A stretch of DNA of 64,000 nucleotides from Methylobacterium sp. GTDB taxonomy: Bacteria > Pseudomonadota > Alphaproteobacteria > Rhizobiales > Beijerinckiaceae. Of this stretch, positions 8,351 through 17,639 are shown one piece after another. The notes beneath the pieces were generated by a model that ran no database searches, had not been told where the DNA came from, and saw only the letters and a program-made list of their open reading frames with translations. The translations under genes were made by a program, and so were the position numbers. The stretch is taken from NCBI RefSeq assembly GCF_019745455.1, contig NZ_JAIETD010000028.1, positions 175,192-239,191 on the forward strand, in the 5' to 3' direction. Numbering within the stretch: position 1 is the first letter of the stretch; every line of letters begins with the position of its first letter.

Positions 8351-9823
8351 TCATTCGATCCCGAGCTTCGACTTCAGCAGCACGTTCACAGCCGCCGGGT
8401 TGGCCTTGCCGCCGGTGGCTTTCATCGTTTGCCCGACGAACCAGCCGAGCAGGGTCGGTTTCTCCTTCGCCTGGGCGACCTTGTCGGGGTTCTTGGCGAT
8501 GATCTCGTCCACGGCGGCCTCGATGGCACCGGTATCGGTAACCTGCTTCATGCCGCGCGATTCGACGAGCGCACGCGGGTCGCCGCCCTCGGACCACACG
8601 ATCTCGAACAGGTCCTTGGCGATCTTGCCGGAGATGGTTCCCTCGCCGATGAGATCGACGATGCCACCGAGCTGGTCGGCCGAGACTGGGCTCGTCTCGA
8701 TGGTGAGCCCCTCCTTGTTGAGGCGTCCGAACAGCTCGTTGATGACCCAGTTCGCCGCGGCCTTGCCGTCTCGGCCCTTGGCGACCGCCTCGAAGTAATC
8801 GGCGGAGGAGCGCTCGGCGATGAGCACGCCGGCATCGTAGGTCGAGAGCCCATAGTCGCTGATGAAGCGCGCCTTCTTGGCGTCGGGCAGTTCCGGCAGG
8901 CCCTCGGCCAGCGCGTCGACATAGGCCTGGTCGAATTCGAGCGGCAGCAGATCCGGGTCGGGGAAGTAGCGGTAGTCGTGCGCCTCTTCCTTCGAGCGCA
9001 TCGAGCGGGTCTCGCCCTTGGCCGGATCGAACAGGCGGGTCTCTTGGCTGATCGTGCCGCCATCCTCGATGATCGCGATCTGGCGGCGCGCCTCGGTCTC
9101 GATCGCCTGGCCGATGAAGCGGATCGAGTTGACGTTCTTGATCTCGCAGCGGGTGCCGAGCGGGTCGCCGGGCTTGCGCACCGAGACGTTGACGTCGGCG
9201 CGCAGGCTCCCCTTCTCCATGTCGCCGTCGCAGGTGCCGAGATAGCGCAGGATCGTGCGCAGCTTCGTCACATAGGCGCGCGCCTCCTCCGAGGAGCGAA
9301 GGTCCGGACGCGAGACGATCTCCATCAGGGCGACGCCCGAGCGGTTGAGATCGACGAAGCTCTGGGTCGGGTTCTGGTCGTGCAGGGACTTGCCGGCATC
9401 CTGTTCGAGGTGCAGCCGCTCGATTCCGACGGTGATGCTGGTCCCGTCCGGCAAATCGACGATGACCTCGCCCTCGCCGACGATCGGGTCCTTGTACTGG
9501 CTGATCTGGTACCCCTGCGGCAGGTCGGGGTAGAAGTAGTTCTTCCGGTCGAAAACCGAGCGGTGATTGATCTGCGCCTTCAGGCCGAGGCCGGTGCGGA
9601 CCGCCTGGGCGACGCATTCCGCGTTGATCACCGGCAGCATGCCGGGCATCGCGGCGTCGACCAGCGAGACGTGGTCGTTGGGCTCGCCGCCGAACTCGGT
9701 GGAGGCGCCCGAGAATAGCTTCGAGCGGCTCGTGACCTGGGCATGGATCTCCATGCCGATCACGACCTCCCAGTCGTGCAGGCCGCCCTTGATCAGCTTC
9801 TTGGGGGTCGCGGGTGCGTTCAT
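8351..9823 (-). CDS. gatB: Asp/Glu-tRNA(Asn/Gln) amidotransferase subunit B
   Basis: A 490-residue GatB, the tRNA-binding and kinase/transamidase subunit of GatCAB, which converts Glu-tRNA(Gln) to Gln-tRNA(Gln) and Asp-tRNA(Asn) to Asn-tRNA(Asn). The family hallmark [10 protein letters not shown] (residues ~21-30), the [14 protein letters not shown] segment (~115-128) and the C-terminal YqeY-like tail ending in [11 protein letters not shown] are all present, and the length is normal. It is the last of three gat genes on this strand (gatC, gatA, small membrane protein, gatB), although 71 bases separate it from the preceding gene. Confidence 0.97.
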   Translation of the reverse strand: MNAPATPKKLIKGGLHDWEVVIGMEIHAQVTSRSKLFSGASTEFGGEPNDHVSLVDAAMPGMLPVINAECVAQAVRTGLGLKAQINHRSVFDRKNYFYPDLPQGYQISQYKDPIVGEGEVIVDLPDGTSITVGIERLHLEQDAGKSLHDQNPTQSFVDLNRSGVALMEIVSRPDLRSSEEARAYVTKLRTILRYLGTCDGDMEKGSLRADVNVSVRKPGDPLGTRCEIKNVNSIRFIGQAIETEARRQIAIIEDGGTISQETRLFDPAKGETRSMRSKEEAHDYRYFPDPDLLPLEFDQAYVDALAEGLPELPDAKKARFISDYGLSTYDAGVLIAERSSADYFEAVAKGRDGKAAANWVINELFGRLNKEGLTIETSPVSADQLGGIVDLIGEGTISGKIAKDLFEIVWSEGGDPRALVESRGMKQVTDTGAIEAAVDEIIAKNPDKVAQAKEKPTLLGWFVGQTMKATGGKANPAAVNVLLKSKLGIE

Positions 9824-9894
9824 GATCGTCCGAACTCAAATGAGGGAAGGATTGCCACCCAATCGAAAGATCTAGGGAGCCGCCGCAATGGCGG

Positions 9895-10194
9895 TCAAGC
9901 GCGACGTCGAACGACAAGCCGCGTCAGGAACGCGAGAAGCGCCCACAGGAACGCTCCGCCGGTTCGGACGGGAAAGAAGGTCGGCAGGTCGCGCCCGATC
10001 GGCGCCGGCCACGGAATGCCCGCCATGGTCAGGAGCCAGCTCGTCAGCACCGAGGCGGTGAAGGCCATCAACGCCACGAGGATCAGCTTGACGAGCTGAT
10101 CGGACTTCCAACCCATCACGACCGCCACGAGGATCAGGACGGGGTCGAGGGCGGCCCAGATCCATACGTCGAAGGGATAGACCGGAACGGTCAT
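9895..10194 (-). CDS. Small three-helix membrane protein between gatA and gatB
   Basis: A 99-residue hydrophobic protein with three predicted transmembrane segments (around residues 8-25, 31-53 and 74-92) and a basic C-terminus (RLVVRRRA). The ATG at 10194 lies 10 bases after the gatA stop, suggesting co-transcription. A longer frame to 10248 would overlap gatA and adds no hydrophobic signal. No domain recognised; a similar small gene at this place is plausible in relatives but I cannot confirm it. Confidence 0.6.
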   Translation of the reverse strand: MTVPVYPFDVWIWAALDPVLILVAVVMGWKSDQLVKLILVALMAFTASVLTSWLLTMAGIPWPAPIGRDLPTFFPVRTGGAFLWALLAFLTRLVVRRRA

Positions 10195-10204
10195 CGGGAG
10201 ACCT

Positions 10205-11686
10205 TCATGCCCACCACACCGGCGGCAGCTTGGTCCGCCCGGCCGCATCCTCGATCGCCTGGGCGGTGGCGAACAGGGTCTCCTCGTCGAAGGGGCGCCC
10301 GATGAGCTGGAGGCCGAGCGGAAGCCCTTGTGCGTCGAGGCCCGCCGGCACGGCGATGCCGGGGAGCCCGGCCATGTTCACCGTCACGGTGAAGACGTCG
10401 TTGAGGTACATCTCGACCGGGTCGGCACTCGCCTTCTCGCCGATGCCGAAGGCGGCCGAGGGGGTCGCGGGGGTGAGGATCGCGTCGACGCCCTCGGCAT
10501 AGGCCGCCTCGAAGTCGCGCTTGATCAGCGTGCGGATCTTCTGGGCGCGGACGTAATAGGCGTCGTAATAGCCCGCCGAGAGCACGTAGGTGCCGATCAT
10601 GATGCGGCGCTTGACCTCGCGACCGAAGCCCGCGGCGCGGGTGTTCTCATACATCTCCGCGATGTCCTTGCCCGGTACGCGCAAGCCGTAGCGGACGCCG
10701 TCGTAGCGGGCGAGGTTCGAGGAGGCCTCTGCCGGGGCGACGATGTAATAGGCTGGCAGCGCGTATTTCGTGTGCGGCAGCGAAATATCCTTGATGGTCG
10801 CGCCGGCGGCCTTGAGCCATTCGGCGCCCTGATCCCACAGCTTCTGGATCTCGGCCGGCATGCCCTCGACCCGGTATTCGCGCGGAATGCCGATGGTGAG
10901 GCCCTTGACGCCGCGCGAGACGGCGGCTTCGAAATCCGGAACGGGAAGATCGGCGCAGGTGGTGTCGCGCGAATCAGGCCCGGCCATGGAGGCGAGCAGG
11001 ATCGCGCAGTCGCGCACTGTGCGGGCGATCGGGCCGGCCTGGTCGAGGGAGGAGGCGAAAGCCACCGTACCCCAGCGCGAGCAGCGCCCATAGGTCGGCT
11101 TGATGCCGACGGTGCCGGTGAAGGCGGCGGGCTGGCGGATCGAACCGCCGGTATCGGTGGCGGTGGCGCCGAGGCAGAGATGCGCGGCCACGGCCGCCGC
11201 GGAGCCGCCCGACGAGCCGCCCGGAACCAGCGGCGTCTCCGAACCGGTGCGGCGCCAGGGCGAGACCACGGCGCCATAGGCGCTGGTCTCGTTGGATGAG
11301 CCCATGGCGAACTCGTCGAGGTTGAGCTTGCCGAGCATCACGGCGCCGTCGCGCCAGAGATTGTGGCTCACCGCCGATTCGTAATGGGGCTGGAAGTTTT
11401 CGAGAATCTTCGATCCGGCGGTTGTGGCGACGCCGTGGGTGCAGAACAGGTCCTTGATCCCGAGCGGCAGGCCTTCCAGCGGGCGGGCCTCGCCGGCGGC
11501 GATCTTGGAATCGGCGATCGCCGCCATCTGGAGGGCACGCTCGGGCGTTTCCAGGAGATAGGCGTTGAGCGCGCGCGCCGCCTCGACCGCCGCAATATGG
11601 GCCTTGGCAAGGTCAGTGGCCGAGAAGTCCTTGGCCTTGAGACCGTCGCGGGCTTCGGCCAGGGTGAGTTCGTTCAAGGTCGTCAT
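10205..11686 (-). CDS. gatA: Asp/Glu-tRNA(Asn/Gln) amidotransferase subunit A
   Basis: A 493-residue amidase-signature enzyme that releases ammonia from glutamine for the GatB active site. The catalytic Lys (LPLGIKDLF, near residue 78), the [13 protein letters not shown] signature and the [11 protein letters not shown] segment containing the nucleophilic Ser and its cis-Ser partner are intact. The ATG at 11686 (MTTLNELTL) was preferred to an upstream ATG at 11713 because family members begin at about this point. It follows gatC by 77 bases on the same strand. Confidence 0.97.
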   Translation of the reverse strand: MTTLNELTLAEARDGLKAKDFSATDLAKAHIAAVEAARALNAYLLETPERALQMAAIADSKIAAGEARPLEGLPLGIKDLFCTHGVATTAGSKILENFQPHYESAVSHNLWRDGAVMLGKLNLDEFAMGSSNETSAYGAVVSPWRRTGSETPLVPGGSSGGSAAAVAAHLCLGATATDTGGSIRQPAAFTGTVGIKPTYGRCSRWGTVAFASSLDQAGPIARTVRDCAILLASMAGPDSRDTTCADLPVPDFEAAVSRGVKGLTIGIPREYRVEGMPAEIQKLWDQGAEWLKAAGATIKDISLPHTKYALPAYYIVAPAEASSNLARYDGVRYGLRVPGKDIAEMYENTRAAGFGREVKRRIMIGTYVLSAGYYDAYYVRAQKIRTLIKRDFEAAYAEGVDAILTPATPSAAFGIGEKASADPVEMYLNDVFTVTVNMAGLPGIAVPAGLDAQGLPLGLQLIGRPFDEETLFATAQAIEDAAGRTKLPPVWWA

Positions 11687-11763
11687 GGTCAGAAGCGTCC
11701 TGGCGCTTGGCACTCAAGGCCCCGCGCGATCCCGTCGGGGGTCCATCACGTCACGTGGTAAGG

Positions 11764-12051
11764 CTACTCGACCACCTTCGGGACCAGGAAGTAGTGGTCC
11801 TCGGTCTCGGGAGCGTTGAACACGACGTCGCGGGCGCGGCCACCCTCGGTGACGATGTCGTCCCGCTTCTTCATGACCATGGGCGTCACCGAGGTCATCG
11901 GCTCGATGCCCGAGACGTCGACGGCGCCGAGTTGCTCGACGAAGGCGAGGATCGCGTTGAGCTCGTCCTGGAGCGGCGCGACCTCCGACTCGCTCACCGC
12001 GATGCGGGCGAGGTGCGCAATCCGCCTCACCGTATGTGCGTCGACCGACAT
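11764..12051 (-). CDS. gatC: Asp/Glu-tRNA(Asn/Gln) amidotransferase subunit C
   Basis: A 95-residue GatC, the small subunit that clamps GatA and GatB together. It has the family pattern [14 protein letters not shown] near the start, [21 protein letters not shown] in the middle and the terminal FLVPKVVE. The ATG at 12051 (MSVDAHTV) gives the standard length; the open frame continues upstream to 12180 without support. First gene of the gat cluster, with its promoter presumably in 12052-12201. Confidence 0.95.
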   Translation of the reverse strand: MSVDAHTVRRIAHLARIAVSESEVAPLQDELNAILAFVEQLGAVDVSGIEPMTSVTPMVMKKRDDIVTEGGRARDVVFNAPETEDHYFLVPKVVE

Positions 12052-12201
12052 GCTGGCTACGAATCCGATCCGCAGAAGGGCGCGCATCGCCCGGAATGGC
12101 GCCGCGCGGCTATAGCACCGGCCTTCGCAGCCCCGCAACGGCGAGAGGCGCGCCGCGGATATCCGCAGCACGCCTCTCATTCCCGCTGGGCAAAGGCCAG
12201 A

Positions 12202-12360
12202 TCAGGACTTCTTCGACGAACCGCTGTTCGAGCTGTTGTTCGCGGTGTTGCCGTAATGGACGACATTGCCATTGCCGTTGATGGCGACGCCACCGTTGCT
12301 GGCCTGGGCTCCGCCGCCGCCCGAGATCATGGTCATCGCGTTGAGGTCGAGCTTGGTCAT
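12202..12360 (-). CDS. Double-glycine-leader small peptide, copy 1
   Basis: A 52-residue peptide starting MTKLDLNAMTMISGGG. The first 14-16 residues look like a bacteriocin-type (double-glycine) leader of the kind cleaved by C39-peptidase ABC exporters. The remainder is rich in Gly, Asn and Ser and ends in SSNSGSSKKS. It is the downstream member of three tandem paralogues on the minus strand; GVAINGNGN is identical in all three. ATG 12360 was chosen because all three copies begin MTKLD at this point and a GGAGA ribosome binding site precedes it. Position 35 is His where the others have Tyr. No exporter or modification enzyme lies in the window. Confidence 0.75.
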   Translation of the reverse strand: MTKLDLNAMTMISGGGGAQASNGGVAINGNGNVVHYGNTANNSSNSGSSKKS

Positions 12361-12411
12361 GATGATGTCTCCTGAAGGAATTGAGGGAATTCGAGCCACG
12401 CGTCCGAAGGA

Positions 12412-12567
12412 TCAGGACTTCTTGGACGAGCCGCTGTTGGAGCTGCTGTTCGATGTATTGCCGTAATAGACCGTGTTGCCGTTGCCGTTGATGGCGACGC
12501 CATTGTTGGTGGCCTGGGCGGCACCGCCAGCGACCGTGGTCAGGGTGGCGAGATCGAGCTTGGTCAT
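12412..12567 (-). CDS. Double-glycine-leader small peptide, copy 2
   Basis: A 51-residue peptide, the middle of three tandem paralogues. Leader MTKLDLATLTTVAGG, then a Gly/Asn/Ser-rich core containing GVAINGNGNTVYYGNT and the same SSNSGSSKKS end. The leader ends in AGG rather than SGGG, still a valid double-glycine site. A run of GGATCTC-like purines precedes the ATG. It lies 51 bases upstream of copy 1 and 43 downstream of copy 3, so the three may form one transcript. Function unknown. Confidence 0.75.
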   Translation of the reverse strand: MTKLDLATLTTVAGGAAQATNNGVAINGNGNTVYYGNTSNSSSNSGSSKKS

Positions 12568-12610
12568 GGTGAGATCCTTTGTAAGAGTGGTGATATCAAG
12601 CAAGATGTGA

Positions 12611-12784
12611 TCAGGACTTCTTCGACGAGCCGCTATTCGAACTCTGATTGGTCGTATTGCCGTAATAGACCGTATTTCCATTGCCGTTGATGGCGACCCC
12701 GCCGTTGCTGGCTTGAGCTCCGCCGCCGCCGGCGTAACCGCCGCCCGAGATCGTCGTCAGAGCAGTAAAGTCAAGCTTGGTCAT
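12611..12784 (-). CDS. Double-glycine-leader small peptide, copy 3
   Basis: A 57-residue peptide, first of the three tandem paralogues in transcription order. It reads MTKLDFTALTTISGGG, then a six-residue YAGGGG insertion not found in the other copies, then AQASNGGVAINGNGN, VYYGNTT and SSNSGSSKKS. I translated it by hand from the minus strand; it has an uninterrupted frame and a stop in the same context (TCC TGA) as the other two. The AT-rich region just upstream (12785-12960) is the likely promoter of the whole cluster. Function unknown; see the findings. Confidence 0.75.
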   Translation of the reverse strand: MTKLDFTALTTISGGGYAGGGGAQASNGGVAINGNGNTVYYGNTTNQSSNSGSSKKS

Positions 12785-13162
12785 CGTTGGCCTCTGGTTC
12801 GGGATCAGAGTTAATCGCTGATCAACTCCGTGATGATCAATAGACCTGTTTTTATCAGAAAATCTATCTCAAATTTTCGAGATCAATTGCCATGATTAAT
12901 TTAACCAAGGCGGATTACCTGGAAAACAATAGTAAACAACGGTCGGCGCAATTGTACTCTTTGAACCTCGCCATCCCTGCGGCGTCGGCGATACACAGAA
13001 AAGCAAGCGTGAAGAGGTGGCCGATTGATTGATCGGCGGGCTGTTGGCCGAGGGTCCTGCACGCGCGGCGGCAGGCCGGGCCTCGGCCCGGGTCGTCACC
13101 GCCATGCGGATGACCCGGGGGCCACTTCCGGCCGAGCCGGACTCTGCTCCGCCAGGATCGGC
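12785..13162. other. AT-rich region upstream of the peptide cluster
   Basis: From 12785 to about 12960 the sequence is much richer in A+T than the rest of the window, which suits a strong promoter for the peptide genes on the minus strand or an acquired segment. It holds an imperfect palindrome ATCTC-N8-GAGAT at 12866-12883 and two TGATCA sites (12819-12824 and 12834-12839). From 12961 to 13162 GC content is normal again and I see no supported gene. Confidence 0.5.
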
Positions 13163-13333
13163 TCAGACGATGACGTGGCCGGGAATGACGGGAATCTCCA
13201 CCGCCACACCTGGGCGATAGGGGTGGATCGTGGCCTGAGTAAAGCCGGCCACCATGATCTCGAAGGCAGCGAGCAGCATGAGCTTCTGCCGTCGCGTCAG
13301 CGCGCGGCGCGCAGGGCGTTGAACGGCAATCAC
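13163..13333 (-). CDS. Possible 56-residue small protein
   Basis: A short frame translated by hand: GTG start at 13333 with GGAG six bases upstream, 56 residues, TGA at 13163. It is basic at the N-terminus (RPARRALTRRQK), has a moderately hydrophobic centre (LMLLAAFEIMVAGF) and ends EIPVIPGHVIV. Third codon positions are strongly G/C, as in real genes here, and an in-frame TAA upstream limits the start choices to this GTG or a later ATG. No homologue recognised. It could be a small membrane-associated protein; the evidence is ribosome binding site plus codon use only. Confidence 0.4.
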   Translation of the reverse strand: MIAVQRPARRALTRRQKLMLLAAFEIMVAGFTQATIHPYRPGVAVEIPVIPGHVIV

Positions 13334-13472
13334 GGTCGGCTCCGGATTTTCCCCAGGGTGAAGGGTCGGTTAACAAAATGCTAACGCAGATGGAGGCCTC
13401 GACGCTACGGGGGAGAGGCGGCGCTCTGTGGAGACAGTTAACGCGTCACGGGCACATGGAACGCGAGACGAC

Positions 13473-14030
13473 ATGGAACGGATGTGGGACGAGGTCTTCG
13501 CCATCCTGCGGCCGGGGCTGGGATGCACCGACGAAACGCTGGCTCAGGCCGAAACGGAACTCGGTTTCCCTCTGCCGCCCAGCTACCGCAGCTTCTGCCG
13601 CCACTGCGGGGCAGGCCTCGCGGTCGGCACGTTCCGAATTGCCTTGCCAGGACAGGCTCAAGGCGCCGACCTCGTCAGCGTGTCGGAAGCGGTCGCCTAC
13701 GGCGTCGCGAAAGCTCGGGCCGAGCAGGATCTCGGACCCTTCGAGGTCGAGGGCGACGATTCCAGCGTCATCGATCGCGCCTGCTTCTTCGGCCGCAGCG
13801 AGGGTGGCGAGCTGCTCTTCTGGGACGTGGTTCCGGGTCGGAGCGAGTACGAGATCTGGGTCCTCGGTGCCGACCTCGAATCCGTTCGTTTCGGCGGTCC
13901 CGACCTGGCCGATTTCCTTCGTCGCACACAGACGCCGGCGGTACGCGGCATTCTCGGCATGGCGGCCGCACCGCTGCCGTCGATCTTCGAAGGCGACGAT
14001 GCCGTACCGGCCGGGACGCTCCTGTCGTGA
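13473..14030 (+). CDS. SMI1/KNR4 (SUKH) family protein
   Basis: A 185-residue protein with the SUKH fold pattern: an N-terminal helix, then [26 protein letters not shown], which is the family's signature (E..LG..LP..Y..FL...G), and a later acidic strand-rich half. In bacteria many SUKH proteins are immunity proteins against polymorphic toxins, but others are stand-alone. Its stop codon overlaps the GTG start of ruvX by four bases, so it is translationally coupled to a housekeeping gene and no toxin gene is nearby. ATG 13473 was chosen over GTG 13428. Role unknown. Confidence 0.7.
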   Translation: MERMWDEVFAILRPGLGCTDETLAQAETELGFPLPPSYRSFCRHCGAGLAVGTFRIALPGQAQGADLVSVSEAVAYGVAKARAEQDLGPFEVEGDDSSVIDRACFFGRSEGGELLFWDVVPGRSEYEIWVLGADLESVRFGGPDLADFLRRTQTPAVRGILGMAAAPLPSIFEGDDAVPAGTLLS

Positions 14031-14506
14031 ACGATGCCGACATCCTCGCCTTCATCGAGGCCGCCGGGACCGGATCGCGCTTGATCGGGATCGATCTCGG
14101 CACCAAGACCATCGGGCTCGCCCTCTGCGATGCCGGGCGCCGCATCGCCTCCCCGCTCGAGACGATCCGCCGGGTCAAGTTCACACCCGACGTCGCGCGG
14201 CTGCGGGCCCTTTGCGAAGCGCATGCCGTCGGCGGATTGGTGATCGGCTTGCCGCTCAACATGGACGGCAGCGAGGGGCCGCGGGTCCAGTCGACGCGCT
14301 CCTTCGTCCGCAACATGAAGCCTCTACTTCCGCTGCCAGTCCTCTACTGGGACGAGCGCCTCTCGACGGCCGCGGTGACGCGGGCCCTGATCGCCGCGGA
14401 CGCATCACGGGCGCGGCGCGGCGAGGTCGTCGACCAGCTCGCCGCCGCCTACATCCTCCAGGGCTGTCTCGATACCATGCGGGGCCTAGTGGAGGAGGAG
14501 AACTGA
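14027..14506 (+). CDS. ruvX: Putative pre-16S rRNA nuclease / Holliday junction resolvase-like protein
   Basis: A 159-residue YqgF/RuvX-family RNase H-fold nuclease. The first acidic catalytic motif ([13 protein letters not shown], residues ~20-32), the GLPLNMDG segment and [11 protein letters not shown] carry the conserved acidic residues, and the final motif is [10 protein letters not shown]. Family members process the 5' end of 16S rRNA and are linked to RNA polymerase anti-termination. The GTG start at 14027 forms a GTGA overlap with the SUKH gene. The gene ends three bases before the convergent dprA. Confidence 0.92.
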   Translation: MNDADILAFIEAAGTGSRLIGIDLGTKTIGLALCDAGRRIASPLETIRRVKFTPDVARLRALCEAHAVGGLVIGLPLNMDGSEGPRVQSTRSFVRNMKPLLPLPVLYWDERLSTAAVTRALIAADASRARRGEVVDQLAAAYILQGCLDTMRGLVEEEN

Positions 14507-14509
14507 GCG

Positions 14510-15694
14510 TCATCCCACCAGCGACACAGCCCCGCTGCCGTGCCGCTCGATGCGGCCGTCGAGTTCGAGTTCGAGAAGCGTCGTCTGCACGAGCCGGACG
14601 CCGAGGCCGGAGGCGCGGGCGAGCTCGTCGGTGCCGATCGGGGTCGGGCTGAGATAGGCGATGAGGCGGCCGCGCTCGTCCTGCGGCTCATCGGGTTCGA
14701 CGTCTTCGGACGTCGCCGTCCCGTCGCAAACGGCCTGACCCGGCATGTCGCCGAGATCGAGCTCGTCCCAGAAGATCGGAGCATCGGCGAGGTCGGGGCC
14801 GGGAAAAGCCGGCGCCTGGCCGAAGCTGCCGCGGTCGATCAGCGGCGCGATGGCCGAGGTGACGTGCTCGACATCCGCCACCAGCGTCGCGCCCTGGCGG
14901 ATGAGGTCGTTCGTCCCTTCCGCCCGCGGATCGAGGGGAGAGCCCGGTACGGCGAAGACCTCCCTGCCCTGTTCGAGGGCGAAGCGCGCCGTGATCAGCG
15001 AGCCCGAGCGTCGGGCGGCCTCCACCACGACGCTGCCATAGGCGAGGCCCGAGATGATGCGGTTGCGTCTCGGGAAATCGCGCCCGCGCGGCTCCCAGCC
15101 CATCGGCATCTCGGCGACCACGGCGCCGCCCTCGGTGAGGATCTCGTCGACGAGAGGGCCGTGGCTGGCCGGGTAGATCCGGTCTTGCCCTCCGGCGAGA
15201 ACCGCCACCGTCCCGTCCCTCAGAGCCGCCCTGTGGGCGCGGGCGTCGATGCCGCGGGCGAGCCCCGAGACGACCACGAGCCCGGCTTCGCCGAGGCCCC
15301 GCGCCAGGCGTTCGGTGAAGGCGAGACCGGCGGCCGAGGCATTGCGAGAGCCGACGATGGCGACGGCCGGTCGGTTGAGGATATCGGAAGAGCCGCGGAC
15401 CGCGAGGAGCGGCGGCGCCGAATCGGCGGCCTGCAGGAGCTTGGGGTATGCGGCCTCCCCCATCGCCACGAAGCTGACGCCGATCCGGGCCGCGGCCTCG
15501 ATCTCGGCTTCGGCCTGCGCTTTCGTCGGCGGGACGACGCGCTTCATGCCGCGTCCGGTCAGGGTCGGCAGGGCATCGAGCGCCGGGCCGGCGCCGCCGA
15601 AACGGTTGATCAGGGTGCGGAAGCTGCGCGGGCCGATGCCTTCGGTGCGGATGAGGCGCAGCCAATCGCGCCTCTGGGCATCGTTGAGTTGCAT
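14510..15694 (-). CDS. dprA: DNA-processing protein A
   Basis: A 394-residue DprA, which binds single-stranded DNA and loads RecA during natural transformation. An N-terminal helix-hairpin region ([20 protein letters not shown]) precedes the Rossmann-like domain, with the motifs [28 protein letters not shown] and [11 protein letters not shown] all intact. The C-terminal winged-helix (DprA_WH-like, [26 protein letters not shown]) is present. The ATG at 15694 (MQLNDAQRR) fits the family; 52 further upstream codons overlap plsY and are rejected. It follows plsY by 26 bases on the same strand. Confidence 0.93.
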   Translation of the reverse strand: MQLNDAQRRDWLRLIRTEGIGPRSFRTLINRFGGAGPALDALPTLTGRGMKRVVPPTKAQAEAEIEAAARIGVSFVAMGEAAYPKLLQAADSAPPLLAVRGSSDILNRPAVAIVGSRNASAAGLAFTERLARGLGEAGLVVVSGLARGIDARAHRAALRDGTVAVLAGGQDRIYPASHGPLVDEILTEGGAVVAEMPMGWEPRGRDFPRRNRIISGLAYGSVVVEAARRSGSLITARFALEQGREVFAVPGSPLDPRAEGTNDLIRQGATLVADVEHVTSAIAPLIDRGSFGQAPAFPGPDLADAPIFWDELDLGDMPGQAVCDGTATSEDVEPDEPQDERGRLIAYLSPTPIGTDELARASGLGVRLVQTTLLELELDGRIERHGSGAVSLVG

Positions 15695-15720
15695 GGCCGC
15701 CCCCGTAAGGCAGCGGGTGC

Positions 15721-16329
15721 TCAGCCCTTCTGCCCGATGCGTCCTTCGGTCCCGTCGAGCAACCGACGGATGTTGGGCGCGTGCTTCCACCATAGCAAGC
15801 CGGCGAGTAGGAGGAAGAGTACCGCAACCGCAAGATGTCCGCTCGCCCACAGGACGATGGGCGTGGCGCCCGACGCCACCAGCGCCGCGAGGGAGGAGTA
15901 TTTCAGCGTGAAGGCGAGGCCGAGCCAGATGCCCGCAAAGACGAGGAGCCCGAGCGGACTCAGGGCAAGCAAGATACCGATGAAGGTCGCGACCCCCTTG
16001 CCGCCCTTGAAGCCGAGCCAGACCGGGAAGAGGTGACCGAGGAAGGCGCCGAGGCCGGCGGCGAGGGCAGGCCCCTCTCCGAAGCGGGCGGCGATCAGGA
16101 CCGCCATCGTGCCCTTGAGCGCATCGCCCAGAAGAGTCGCGGCGGCGAGGCCCTTGCGGCCGGTGCGCAGGACGTTGGTCGCCCCGATATTGCCCGAGCC
16201 GATCGCGCGGACATCGCCGAGACCGACGAATCTCGTGAGGATCAATCCGAACGGGATCGCGCCGAGGAGATAGCCGCCGGCAAGACTCGCCAGCAGGAGC
16301 GGCCAGCCGGCCTGTTCGATGAGAATCAT
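15721..16329 (-). CDS. plsY: Glycerol-3-phosphate acyltransferase PlsY
   Basis: A 202-residue inner-membrane enzyme that transfers acyl groups from acyl-phosphate to glycerol-3-phosphate, the first step of phospholipid synthesis. The family motifs are visible: [14 protein letters not shown] (residues ~44-57), [18 protein letters not shown] (~97-114) and the third cytoplasmic motif near [12 protein letters not shown]. Five membrane segments are predicted. Its start overlaps the pyrC' stop (16326-16329), so it is coupled to the pyrimidine genes upstream. Confidence 0.96.
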   Translation of the reverse strand: MILIEQAGWPLLLASLAGGYLLGAIPFGLILTRFVGLGDVRAIGSGNIGATNVLRTGRKGLAAATLLGDALKGTMAVLIAARFGEGPALAAGLGAFLGHLFPVWLGFKGGKGVATFIGILLALSPLGLLVFAGIWLGLAFTLKYSSLAALVASGATPIVLWASGHLAVAVLFLLLAGLLWWKHAPNIRRLLDGTEGRIGQKG

Positions 16330-17639
16330 GCGGCCACGGAGTTTGAATCGGCGGAACGGAACACGAGTCGCCCCCCGACGAAGGTCATCGCGGCGGCTCC
16401 CTGCAGGCGGGCCTCGTCGAAGGGCGAGTTCTTGGAGCGCGACTTCAAGGTCCGCTTGTCGAGGACGTAGGGCACGTCCGGATCGATCAGGACGAGGTCG
16501 GCCGGCGCGCCGACCGCGAGGCGCCCGGTCTCGAGCCCGAGGAGTCTTGCCGGGTTGGCGGTCAGCGCCGCGAGAAGCTTCGGCAGTTCCACGTCACCGG
16601 TATGGACGAGGCGCATGGCCGCCCCGAGCAGGGTCTCGATGCCCAGCGCCCCGTCGGCAGCTTCCGCGAAGGGCAGGCGCTTGGTCTCGACATCCTGCGG
16701 ATTGTGGTCGGAGACGACGATGTCGACGACGCCCTCGTTCAGCGCAGCAACCAGGGCGAGGCGGTCGTGCTCGTGCCGGAGCGGCGGCGAGAGCCGGCAG
16801 AAGGTACGGTAATGCCCGATATCGCCCTCGTTGAGGACGAGGTTGTTGACCGAGGCGCCGCAGGTGACGGGCAGCCCATCTTCCTTGGCGCGCCGCACGA
16901 TCTCGACGGAATCGGCGCAGGAGATCATCGCCGCGTGATAGCGGGCGCCCGTGAGCCGAACGAGGCGGATGTCGCGCTCGAGCATCACCGTCTCGGCTTC
17001 GCGCGGGATGCCCAGCAGCCCGAGCCTGGAGGCCATCTCGCCCTCGTTCATGACGCCGTCGCCGACGAGGTCGGGCTCCTCGACATGCTGCATCAGGAGC
17101 GCGCCGAAATCGCGGGCATAGGTGAGCGCCCGGCGCATCACCTGCGCGTTGGTGACCGCCTTGAGGCCGTCCGTGAAAGCAACGGCGCCCGCCTCCTGCA
17201 GCAGGCCGAACTCGGTCATCTCGCGCCCCGCGAGGCCCTTGGTGATGGCGGCGGCGGGAAGGACGTTCACACAGGCCGTGTCGCGGGCGCGACGCAGGAC
17301 GAAATCGACGATGGCAGGCCCGTCGATGACCGGATTGGTGTCGGGCATGCAGACGAGCGTGGTCACGCCCCCGGCGGCGGCGGCGGCGCTGGCGCTCGCC
17401 AGGGTCTCGCGGTGCTCGGCACCAGGCTCGCCGACGAAGGCGCGCAGGTCGATCAGGCCAGGGGAGAGCACGAGGCCGGCGCAGTCGATGGTCTCGCAAT
17501 TCTCCGGGGCGCCAGGTGCCTCTCCCCAGGCGATATCGGCGATGCGGCTCTCGCGCACGAGCACATGACCCGGCGCCTCGCGGCCGTTGGCTGCGTCGCA
17601 GAGGGTCGCATTGGTGAGGAGGAGCGGGCGCAAGGTCAC
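16326..17639 (-). CDS. pyrC': Dihydroorotase-like protein without metal ligands (PyrC')
   Basis: A 437-residue protein of the class I dihydroorotase fold. The metal-binding HxH of active enzymes is replaced: the segment reads [12 protein letters not shown] where the family has ID-HVHFREPG. The later ligands are also changed (HAAMIS for HIxHIS, VNNL for PHHL, SDHNPQ for TDHAPH). It is therefore probably catalytically dead and structural. Such PyrC' proteins associate with aspartate carbamoyltransferase in several bacteria; pyrB lies close upstream on the same strand. Its start overlaps the stop of the intervening enzyme gene (ATGA), and its end overlaps plsY. A second, better conserved dihydroorotase is at 58500-59837. 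Confidence 0.88.
   Translation of the reverse strand: MTLRPLLLTNATLCDAANGREAPGHVLVRESRIADIAWGEAPGAPENCETIDCAGLVLSPGLIDLRAFVGEPGAEHRETLASASAAAAAGGVTTLVCMPDTNPVIDGPAIVDFVLRRARDTACVNVLPAAAITKGLAGREMTEFGLLQEAGAVAFTDGLKAVTNAQVMRRALTYARDFGALLMQHVEEPDLVGDGVMNEGEMASRLGLLGIPREAETVMLERDIRLVRLTGARYHAAMISCADSVEIVRRAKEDGLPVTCGASVNNLVLNEGDIGHYRTFCRLSPPLRHEHDRLALVAALNEGVVDIVVSDHNPQDVETKRLPFAEAADGALGIETLLGAAMRLVHTGDVELPKLLAALTANPARLLGLETGRLAVGAPADLVLIDPDVPYVLDKRTLKSRSKNSPFDEARLQGAAAMTFVGGRLVFRSADSNSVAA

Noticed and set aside
8429..9718. 429-codon plus-strand frame
   Set aside because: Antisense of gatB; the product is Asp/Gly/Arg-rich and has no family resemblance.
16326..17639. Active dihydroorotase
   Set aside because: None of the metal-binding histidines is conserved; a structural PyrC' role fits better.
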